Part shown: piece after piece, positions 7,359-12,485 of the stretch | How the letters are laid out: every line of letters begins with the position of its first letter | Position numbering within the stretch: position 1 is the first letter of the stretch | Source: Bacteroidota bacterium | GTDB lineage: Bacteria > Bacteroidota > Bacteroidia > Bacteroidales > Prolixibacteraceae | Length of the DNA: 12,485 nucleotides | Direction: 5' to 3' | NCBI GenBank assembly: GCA_013203755.1 | Contig: JABMPI010000686.1 | Span: forward strand, 1 to 12,485 | Made by a program: the position numbers and the translations under genes | Notes under the pieces: model-generated | What the model saw: only the letters and a program-made list of their open reading frames with translations | The model's database searches: none | What the model was told of the DNA's origin: nothing

Positions 7359-8650
7359 GATTTTTCATTCTTTAAGTGAATACCTTCAATTACTTCTAAT
7401 AAAACATTGTGATCTGAACCAAACAACATCAAATGAGCTCCTGAAACTCCATCCATATTTTGCATTTCGATGAGCATTTCGCGGGCAAAGGCAATGCCCT
7501 CTTTGCGAATGTCGTCGGTATTATCGAATCTTTTCTTAACCTCGGGGGGCAATTTTACTCCCGGAATATGAGGCAACATTTTATATGCATTTTTTGAAAC
7601 AATAACCGGGATCCCAGCTAGTATAAACAGTTTTTCATTTATTTTCTCTTCTACCACGCAATCCATAAAATTCTGAAACCCGGGGATGTCGAGAATAATT
7701 TGTGTTTGTATAAAATCGGCTCCTGCCGCAGCTTTTTGTTTTAATCGCTGAACAGGCACAACCAATGGTGTTGAAAATGGATTAATTGCAGCTCCAAGGA
7801 ACTGACGTGGTGCGACCTTCAACTTTTGTTTGGTAAAATTAATTTCTGATTTCTCCCGAATATGTCTGGCTTCGTACAACATTAGCGAAGAATCCATATC
7901 GAAAACCTGCTTTATTTTAGGTGTTCCCACATACGAATCGCCAGTTAAACAAAGTATATTATGTACCCCGTTCATGTTATTCTGAAGTAATTCGGATACA
8001 AAAGATGTTTTTGTATGGTCGCGGCATGTTGCTTGCGAAATTGCTTCAAATCCCTCTTCTGCTAATTTGGCTGCTGCAAGTGCCGATGGCAACGAGGGTT
8101 TGCCATTTAAGTAAGCCGTAACATTTATTGCATCGAACGAGTTCCCAATTAATCGGGCTTCGCGCATCATGTGATTAAAATCTCCTTCACGCGGTGCCCG
8201 AACTTCGCAAGTAACTACAAACCTTCCTTGCTTAAGTTTCTGTTCTAATTTCGATTTTGTTTGGTACTCTTTGGTTTTTGTAAAAGGCAAATAGTCGAGA
8301 GGAATACGGGTTTGTTTATCGCTACCGTTTAAAAAGTTGAGGTAAGATGAAGTATGATGAAGGTTAGAATCGGGAGAAGAGATTAGAATTGGAATTCCGT
8401 TTTGTCTCTGTTTACTTCGTTTATAAATACGTACCCAAACACACGATTTATCGGGATAAACTTCGCACTTTTCGCAGGTTGTACCTCCACAAGGCCCGTT
8501 CCGTAAGCCTTTCGGACAACTCATTGGGCACACCATTGCAGTGTTTGTAAGCACGCATTGCCCACAAGTCCTGCAGTCGAACATCATTCCTTTTACAAAA
8601 GCTTCCGATGTTGCTATGGTTTTATATATTCCCGTTTTCAGTATGTTCAT
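7355..8650 (-). CDS. Methylenetetrahydrofolate reductase with N-terminal MetV-like cysteine-rich domain (MetV-MetF fusion)
   Basis: This 431-residue protein joins two modules. Residues about 20-76 hold nine cysteines (C26, C29, C32, C41, C45, C54, C59, C62, C70) in the pattern C-x2-C-x2-C-V-L ... C-P-x2-C-P-K-G-x-R-N-G-P-C-G-G. This matches the MTHFR_C/MetV domain that carries zinc or an iron-sulfur centre in acetogen-type reductases. After a polar linker (about 77-140), a MetF barrel runs from 141 to 425. It has the catalytic glutamate E149, the flavin-site D238 in C-L-T-G-D, and A-G-A-D-F-I-Q-T-Q (309-317). The enzyme interconverts methylene-THF and methyl-THF. Fusion to a MetV module suggests an electron donor other than simple NADH, or an electron-transfer partner. 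It overlaps the following methyltransferase gene by 4 bp. It is much longer than the housekeeping MetF (about 300 residues), so it is likely a second, pathway-specific copy. Confidence 0.9.
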   Translation of the reverse strand: MNILKTGIYKTIATSEAFVKGMMFDCRTCGQCVLTNTAMVCPMSCPKGLRNGPCGGTTCEKCEVYPDKSCVWVRIYKRSKQRQNGIPILISSPDSNLHHTSSYLNFLNGSDKQTRIPLDYLPFTKTKEYQTKSKLEQKLKQGRFVVTCEVRAPREGDFNHMMREARLIGNSFDAINVTAYLNGKPSLPSALAAAKLAEEGFEAISQATCRDHTKTSFVSELLQNNMNGVHNILCLTGDSYVGTPKIKQVFDMDSSLMLYEARHIREKSEINFTKQKLKVAPRQFLGAAINPFSTPLVVPVQRLKQKAAAGADFIQTQIILDIPGFQNFMDCVVEEKINEKLFILAGIPVIVSKNAYKMLPHIPGVKLPPEVKKRFDNTDDIRKEGIAFAREMLIEMQNMDGVSGAHLMLFGSDHNVLLEVIEGIHLKNEKS

Positions 8651-8948
8651 AATCGCTCAATAATTAAAAGAAAGATTTTGAAAATTCCACATTTCAATGC
8701 TTGTTCAACTTTGCTTCTGTTTTTTTAATTTCTGAAGTAACTAGTGTCAAGTCAATTGTCAATATGTGGGTTAAGATTGCTTCATCCTCGTACCTCGTCT
8801 TCGCAATGACGTCATTCTGAGGAGGAACGACGAAGGAATCTTTCCCGTAAATCCAGATCTGACTTAACACCAGGTAGAGAATGCGAAATATCAAAACAAT
8901 CTCAACTGCCGCCACTTAAACCGGCACAAACCAACTTATTCTTTAGAA
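8651..8948. other. Non-coding gap of 298 bp inside the one-carbon cluster
   Basis: The gap separates the corrinoid-protein and reductase genes, which run in the same direction. Its middle is an imperfect inverted repeat (8775-8840). The rest is AT-rich with no recognised RNA and no clear TAnnTTTG box ahead of the reductase gene. A 73-codon open frame across it (8694-8915, minus) runs through the repeat and has no family features, so I do not call it a gene. The reductase gene may have its own promoter here or may depend on read-through from the corrinoid gene. Confidence 0.6.
8775..8840. repeat. Imperfect inverted repeat with a perfect 12-bp central palindrome (REP-like)
   Basis: The arms read GATTGCTTC...GCAATGACG (8775-8811) and, on the other strand, GATTCCTTCGTCG...GAATGACG. 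They meet at the perfect palindrome AATGACGTCATT (8805-8816). Unlike coding sequence around it, the element is rich in CG and TCG steps. Its wording resembles the dispersed 'CATTGCGA..GAAGCAATC / CATTCTGA..GAAGGAATCT' repeats I know from many bacterial genomes. Transcribed, it would form a long hairpin between two genes of the cluster and could affect mRNA stability or termination. Confidence 0.65.
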
Positions 8949-9617
8949 TTACGAAGCAAGTTGATTTATGTATTGCACTGCTTTTTGTGGATTGGGAGCG
9001 TAAAAATCCGCTTTTATTTTAGTGCAAAAATCATCGTTTAAAGGGGCACCACCAATTAATACCTGGGTTCCCGGGTTTTTCGCTTTTATGTTTGCCACAA
9101 TTTCTTCCATATTTACCATTGTGGTGGTAAGCAATGCCGATAAACCAATAATTGCCTTCGGATTCTCAGTAAGTGCTGCAATGAATTTATCTGAATTTAC
9201 ATCTACACCTAAATCAACAACAGACCATCCGGCACCTTCAACCATCATTGCAACCAGATTCTTCCCAATGTCGTGCAAGTCGCCTTTTACGGTTCCTATA
9301 ATAAAAGTTCCTTTAGCCTGAATGGCGCCCGAAGCAAAATAAGGTTTTAATTGTACCATTGCAGCTCCCATTGCTCTGGCCGACATGAGCATTTGCGGAA
9401 CAAATATTTTATTTTCAGAAAATTTATCCCCAACTTTTGCCATCGCCGGCACCAAAGCAATATCCAAAATATCTGCTGCACTAATTCCGGCTTCCAAGGC
9501 TGCTTTTGTTATTTCCAGAGAACCATCTTGCCCCTTTAACTGTGGTGGATATGGAGATTTTTTATCAACTTTACCAAATTCGACACACTCGTGTAACTTT
9601 TCAATTAATTCATTCAT
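8949..9617 (-). CDS. Corrinoid (B12-binding) methyl-carrier protein, MtbC/MtgC/MttC-like
   Basis: This 222-residue protein has the two-domain layout of stand-alone methyltransferase corrinoid proteins. A four-helix cap domain occupies about residues 1-95, including V-G-x-K-F-x-x-x-x-I-F-V-P-Q-M-L (62-77). A Rossmann-like B12-binding domain follows (about 103-222). The cobalamin signature is complete: D113-L-H115-D-I-G118, where H115 supplies the lower cobalt ligand, then S160-A-L162 and G189-G190 in L-I-G-G-A-P-L. The length matches MtbC/MttC proteins (about 210-220). It should shuttle a methyl group between a substrate-specific methyltransferase and the pterin methyltransferase encoded downstream. 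It is the first gene of the cluster and is divergent from an AraC-type regulator 140 bp away. Which substrate it serves cannot be read from its sequence. Confidence 0.95.
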   Translation of the reverse strand: MNELIEKLHECVEFGKVDKKSPYPPQLKGQDGSLEITKAALEAGISAADILDIALVPAMAKVGDKFSENKIFVPQMLMSARAMGAAMVQLKPYFASGAIQAKGTFIIGTVKGDLHDIGKNLVAMMVEGAGWSVVDLGVDVNSDKFIAALTENPKAIIGLSALLTTTMVNMEEIVANIKAKNPGTQVLIGGAPLNDDFCTKIKADFYAPNPQKAVQYINQLAS

Positions 9618-9757
9618 ATCCCATTAATTTGTGTTGTTAATAATCTTATTAAAATAGTAATGTAATAATATGACCTATTTTTTACTCTAGCTAAAACTAT
9701 CTTTACAAGTGTTGATGCGATATTAACATTATCTTAGTATATTGCACAATTTGAACC
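9618..9757. promoter_or_regulatory. Divergent promoter region between the corrinoid-protein and AraC regulator genes
   Basis: This 140-bp AT-rich spacer must hold the promoters of two diverging genes. I found no exact TAnnTTTG box on either strand. The closest for the regulator are TATCTTTA (9698-9705) and TATATTG (9738-9744); for the corrinoid gene it is TAGTTTTA on the minus strand (9692-9699). No cobalamin, SAM or THF riboswitch elements are apparent, so control is more likely through the AraC protein than through a leader RNA. Confidence 0.45.
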
Positions 9758-10627
9758 ATGTCAGCAGCATTAGAACAAATTATACTAGAAAAGGGATCGT
9801 CGTTTTCCATCGGGATTTTTCAGGATAACCTTGAGAAAAGTACCTGGCACTACCACAATTATTACGAGATTAGTTTTATCACCGAAGGAACGGGAAAAAG
9901 AATTGTAGCCGATTCGATTGAAGAGTTCCATCCCGGCGACTTGATATTTATAGGTGGAAAGCTACCTCATGTTTGGATTGCCGATAAAGAATCTACAACT
10001 CCTTCGGGGAGGACACTTGAAAGTGTTTACCTACAGTTTACTTCGAATGTACTTCCCCCTGAACTGTTAGAATTGCCTGAATTTGCTGGTGTAAAAAGGG
10101 CCTTGAAACTTTCGGAAAGAGGAATAAAGATAACAGGCGATACTTTGAATAAGGTTAGCGAAATTATGCTTCAACTCCCTTATTTAAAGAATTTTGAAAG
10201 GATTATTAATTTTTACAGCCTAATGGAGATTATTGGAAATAGCGATTCCCAGGAACTACTTACTTCTGAAGAATACTTAAAGAAGCGCTTTACTACAACC
10301 AATAAAAGAATTAATACTATTCACGAATATTTAATGAACCATTATAAAGAGGACATTGATTTGGGCAAAATATCGGACCTTGTTAATATGGCCAAAGGAT
10401 CTTTATGTCGTTTTTTTAAGGGAAATATGGGGATGACCATTTTTGAATACCTCAACAAAATTAAAATTGAATACGCTTGTAAATTGTTAATGGATCAGGA
10501 TTTATCTATTCTGGATGTTAGTTTAGATAGTGGGTTTAACAACCTTAGCCACTTTAACAAACAATTCAGGAAAGTAAGTGGATTAACACCAACTGCTTAC
10601 CGAAAACTATTTACTGATTTGACGTAG
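9758..10627 (+). CDS. AraC family transcriptional regulator with N-terminal cupin sensor domain
   Basis: The 289-residue protein starts with a cupin ligand-binding domain (about 15-100). This carries W-H-Y-H-N-Y-Y-E-I (30-38, with H31, H33 and E38) and the second cupin motif ending P-H-V-W (70-73), so H71 may complete a metal or ligand site. A helical linker (about 120-180) leads to a standard AraC/XylS double helix-turn-helix (about 187-285), with F-N-N-L-S-H-F-N-K-Q-F-R-K (260-272) and the closing P-T-A-Y-R. It belongs to the family of cytosolic small-molecule-responsive activators and has no receiver domain. Its divergent position beside the corrinoid gene makes it the likely local regulator of the one-carbon cluster, responding to the substrate or a breakdown product. 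Ligand identity is unknown. Confidence 0.93.
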   Translation: MSAALEQIILEKGSSFSIGIFQDNLEKSTWHYHNYYEISFITEGTGKRIVADSIEEFHPGDLIFIGGKLPHVWIADKESTTPSGRTLESVYLQFTSNVLPPELLELPEFAGVKRALKLSERGIKITGDTLNKVSEIMLQLPYLKNFERIINFYSLMEIIGNSDSQELLTSEEYLKKRFTTTNKRINTIHEYLMNHYKEDIDLGKISDLVNMAKGSLCRFFKGNMGMTIFEYLNKIKIEYACKLLMDQDLSILDVSLDSGFNNLSHFNKQFRKVSGLTPTAYRKLFTDLT

Positions 10628-10762
10628 TTTGTAGTTGTTATTGTGTTTTTGAATATGGGTTAAGAATATTCTGTAGTAATGGAATAACACACTTTTAGAT
10701 ACAGGTAACAGTAGATTGCTGAGTGAATGGAATGACTTTCTTGTCTTACTACTAACTACTTT
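10628..10762. other. Convergent intergenic spacer with a weak AT-rich hairpin
   Basis: The 135 bp between the stop codons of the AraC gene and the acyltransferase gene contain a 6-bp inverted repeat, GAATAT/ATATTC, separated by nine bases (about 10651-10671). It has short T runs on its left side. It might serve as a weak bidirectional terminator, but it has little GC and no long T tract downstream on the plus strand. Nothing else is seen. Confidence 0.3.
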
Positions 10763-11503
10763 CTACTGATCTTGCCCCAAAACCATTTTAATCTTCTTCT
10801 CAATTTCTGCGGTTAATTCTTTGGCGTCGCGACCAGCTGGATCTATGGCCGGTAATACTGTGTAAGTAAGTGGTACGCCAAGTGCAAGTGGATAGTATCC
10901 TTTTTTTATAAGCTCACTGTTGCCGTCAATTACCAATGGTACAATCCATGCCGACGGTGCATATTTCATAAGAGAGGCAATTCCTGCGGGTTGAAAACTT
11001 TTTATTTTTCCATCTTTGCTGCGTGTGCCTTCAGGAAAAATGCTGGCTGAATAGTTTTCCTTTTCAATGTGTTTTCCCAGTTTCATAATTTCTACAATTG
11101 ACTGGCGTGGATTTTTACGGTCGATTAATGCCGAGCCGCCGTGCTTTAAATTATAGGAGATACTTGGAATTCCTTTTCCCAATTCAATTTTAGATACAAA
11201 CTTTGGATGGTGTTTTCGAAAACCCCAAACAATAGGTGGAATATCGAAAGTACTTTGGTGATTGGATACAATAATTAAGGGGCGGCCTTCGGGAATTTGA
11301 TCAAATCCAACAAAACGAATGCGTGAACCTAAAAGGGATAAACCATAAACCATAAAAAAATTCATTACATCAACCGATTTTTTGCGAAGCTGATAACCAC
11401 CTATTTTACGGCAAACCACCTGAATAGGATGAAACACCAGTGCCAACAAACCGAAAAACAGCAAATACACCGGCGACCACACATACGAAAGTAGATTTTT
11501 CAT
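10763..11503 (-). CDS. plsC: 1-acyl-sn-glycerol-3-phosphate acyltransferase (PlsC-type lysophosphatidic acid acyltransferase)
   Basis: With the start chosen here the protein is 246 residues long. An N-terminal hydrophobic segment (about 5-28) anchors it to the inner membrane. The acyltransferase motifs follow in order: N-H-Q-S-T-F-D (81-87, catalytic H82 and D87), K-F-V-S-K-x-E-L-G-K-G-I-P (101-113), F-P-E-G-T-R-S (156-162) and I-V-P-L-V-I-D-G (187-194). It should acylate lysophosphatidic acid at sn-2 to give phosphatidic acid in phospholipid synthesis. The open frame extends ten codons further, to an ATG at 11533. The ATG at 11503 is preferred because it is preceded by an A-rich run typical of Bacteroidota starts and is followed at once by the hydrophobic anchor. 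The gene appears to be a single housekeeping unit unrelated to the one-carbon cluster. Confidence 0.92.
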   Translation of the reverse strand: MKNLLSYVWSPVYLLFFGLLALVFHPIQVVCRKIGGYQLRKKSVDVMNFFMVYGLSLLGSRIRFVGFDQIPEGRPLIIVSNHQSTFDIPPIVWGFRKHHPKFVSKIELGKGIPSISYNLKHGGSALIDRKNPRQSIVEIMKLGKHIEKENYSASIFPEGTRSKDGKIKSFQPAGIASLMKYAPSAWIVPLVIDGNSELIKKGYYPLALGVPLTYTVLPAIDPAGRDAKELTAEIEKKIKMVLGQDQ

Positions 11504-11538
11504 TTTTTTTATTGATTGAGAAACAGACCACAAAAGAA

Positions 11539-11572
11539 CAAAAAATATGGGAAATAAAGCTCCTGGCTCAAA
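11539..11572 (-). promoter_or_regulatory. Possible Bacteroidota-type promoter of the acyltransferase gene
   Basis: On the minus strand a TTTG (11569-11572) is followed 21 bp later by TATTTTTTG (11539-11547). The latter is the TAnnTTTG -7 box with one extra base. The pair lies 36-69 bp upstream of the chosen start at 11503. It is only a near match, and the surrounding polypurine sequence makes chance agreement possible. Confidence 0.3.
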
Positions 11573-11710
11573 GTTTCAGGGAAAAAAGGAAAAGGAAAAA
11601 GTTCGAAGTTTTAAGTTACAGATTCAAAAGGAAAGGAGGAAATCTACTCTTGATGAAAATTAGAATGATCAATGACAATTGACAAATGATTAAACTGCTA
11701 ATAGTTTTAT

Positions 11711-11718
11711 TATTTTTG
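11711..11718 (+). promoter_or_regulatory. Exact TAnnTTTG -7 box upstream of the HzsA-like gene
   Basis: TATTTTTG matches the Bacteroidota -7 consensus exactly and ends 26 bp before the start codon, which would give a 5' leader of about 20 bases. No good TTTG is found at the -33 position, so the call rests on the -7 box and its distance from the gene alone. Confidence 0.35.
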
Positions 11719-11744
11719 AAGTATTCAATCTAATCTGGTCTGCT

Positions 11745-12485
11745 ATGCTAACGAAGTTGTTATTTGCTTTTAGTCTTTTGTTTCTTATTGTTTCTGAAAA
11801 TCAGGAAACAGCAGAAACGTCTTTCCCCAAAGTACAACCTCAGGTAAATAATGATTTTAAAGAACAATATAAAGAACTGACTTCACAGATAGAAGAAAAG
11901 CAGGAGTGGTTTAAACGTATAGAATCGCAAACTTTTAACAAGCAGGCTCTTGTTTTGCCGGGCGATAAGGATCCGCTGGATGTGGTGCTTCGACGATGTG
12001 AAACATTGGTAGCTGACTTAGGTAAAAATGTAGAAACCCATTTGCGCGTTGATTTCGGAAAGCTTTCGGAACAAATAAAAAATACGGAGCCGGGAAATGC
12101 GCGAAAAAGAAAACAATTTTTTACTGAGCTTTTAACATTACGAAGAAAAATTTCCTTTAGCAATCCACTACTTAATTTTGATAATATTGTATTTACGGTC
12201 TCCAATAGTTCGGCCGGTGATTTTCACATGTGCGATCAATACTATGGAATTTTTGCCCGCCCCGGTGGAAGCATTTTTATGCTTGATAATGCTTTTTCAG
12301 ATCAGCCGGAATTGAAAGATGTGTTAGCCAATTCGACAGTTGTAAATGGTCGTTTAAAAGGTCGTAATCTGAGTGGGGGAATGTTTTTGCTTCCCGAATT
12401 GTCGTATGATGGGAAAAAAATTCTCTTTTCGTATTCTGAATGTGGTCGCGATACCGATCAGCCCACACCGCTGGAAGTAGAAAGC
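11745..12485 (+). CDS. Secreted protein of the HzsA-middle-domain/PD40 beta-propeller type (C-terminus beyond the window)
   Basis: The frame from the ATG at 11745 is open for 247 codons to the right edge. Residues 1-17 form a short charged start followed by a leucine/phenylalanine-rich signal-peptide core. Next comes a charged helical region (about 35-138) rich in K, E and Q, which may be a helical bundle or coiled coil. The segment D-N-I-V-F-T-V (146-152), then S-A-G-D-F-H-M-C-D-Q-Y-Y-G (156-168) and A-R-P-G-G (171-175), resembles the conserved core of bacterial proteins annotated as hydrazine-synthase alpha-subunit middle-domain proteins. L-S-Y-D-G-K-K-I-L-F-S-Y (219-230) fits a PD40/TolB-like propeller blade. 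No CxxCH haem site is present in the visible part. Such proteins are common in anaerobic marine Bacteroidota, Lentisphaerae and Planctomycetes and are mostly uncharacterised. A link to hydrazine chemistry should not be assumed. Confidence 0.72.
   Translation, partial: MLTKLLFAFSLLFLIVSENQETAETSFPKVQPQVNNDFKEQYKELTSQIEEKQEWFKRIESQTFNKQALVLPGDKDPLDVVLRRCETLVADLGKNVETHLRVDFGKLSEQIKNTEPGNARKRKQFFTELLTLRRKISFSNPLLNFDNIVFTVSNSSAGDFHMCDQYYGIFARPGGSIFMLDNAFSDQPELKDVLANSTVVNGRLKGRNLSGGMFLLPELSYDGKKILFSYSECGRDTDQPTPLEVES

Larger units (their letters stand above)
11504..11744. other. Divergent intergenic region with polypurine tracts
   Basis: These 241 bp separate the acyltransferase gene and the secreted-protein gene. 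The stretch 11578-11601 is all purine on the plus strand, and a second purine-rich block lies at about 11626-11643. The right part holds overlapping CAAT/TGACA words (11669-11690). A very short open frame (11653-11682, nine codons) is not convincing as a gene. Confidence 0.5.

Noticed and set aside
8694..8915. Open frame of 73 codons on the minus strand between the corrinoid and reductase genes
   Set aside because: It runs straight through the palindromic repeat, has no family-like motif and no credible upstream context; it is most likely a by-product of the repeat.
9618..9757. Cobalamin riboswitch upstream of the corrinoid-protein gene
   Set aside because: The spacer is only 140 bp, very AT-rich, and lacks a B12-box-like sequence or the expected stems.
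11653..11682. Nine-codon frame preceded by a perfect GGAGG, possible leader peptide of the HzsA-like gene
   Set aside because: The spacing of 13 bp is long, Bacteroidota rarely use such sites, and the purine-rich surroundings easily produce GGAGG by chance.
8751..11683. Shared 11-mer GTCAATTGTCA (8751-8761) and its complement (11673-11683)
   Set aside because: It is a near-palindromic low-complexity word in two AT-rich spacers; two occurrences in 12 kb are not enough to call a site.
11840..12205. Open frame of 121 codons on the minus strand at the right end
   Set aside because: It is antisense to the HzsA-like gene, whose plus-strand frame shows a signal peptide and conserved motifs; the minus frame shows none.
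12277..12468. Open frame of 63 codons on the minus strand near the right edge
   Set aside because: It is also antisense to the HzsA-like gene and falls on its propeller-coding part; there is no independent support.

Overview
The window looks like chromosomal DNA of an AT-rich member of the Bacteroidota, probably a marine or anaerobic Bacteroidia such as a Marinilabiliales/Prolixibacteraceae relative. The evidence is a one-protein hybrid two-component regulator with two Reg_prop propellers, a lipoprotein with a Bacteroidota-type surface-export signal, TAnnTTTG-like promoter boxes and almost no Shine-Dalgarno sequences. The genus-level placement is inference.

Layout. Positions 1-412 (minus) hold the start of a predicted surface lipoprotein that runs off the left edge. 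Upstream of it, in the same direction, is a 1360-residue hybrid two-component sensor/regulator (583-4665). The gap between the two carries a 17-bp direct repeat that could be the regulator's operator. Positions 4666-5241 are non-coding and contain a long inverted repeat that doubles as a terminator for the next operon.

Positions 5242-9617 (minus) form a corrinoid/folate one-carbon cluster. In transcription order it encodes a corrinoid carrier protein, a methylenetetrahydrofolate reductase with an N-terminal cysteine-rich MetV-like domain, a pterin-binding methyltransferase of the AcsE/MtrH type, and a metal-dependent amidohydrolase. An AraC-family cupin regulator (9758-10627, plus) is divergent from it and probably controls it. 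The likely logic is that methyl groups move between a substrate, the corrinoid protein and tetrahydrofolate, and that methyl-THF is then interconverted with methylene-THF. No substrate:corrinoid methyltransferase and no corrinoid-reactivating iron-sulfur protein are present in the window. The amidohydrolase may prepare the methylated substrate. This cluster is the most interesting part of the window.

A 1-acylglycerol-3-phosphate acyltransferase (10763-11503, minus) follows, convergent with the AraC gene. Divergent from it, a secreted protein resembling the HzsA-middle-domain/beta-propeller family starts at 11745 and runs off the right edge. Two palindromic repeats (about 4974-5171 and 8775-8840) look like dispersed genomic repeats, and the second lies inside the one-carbon cluster. 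I see no tRNA, rRNA, CRISPR array, insertion sequence or recognisable riboswitch.
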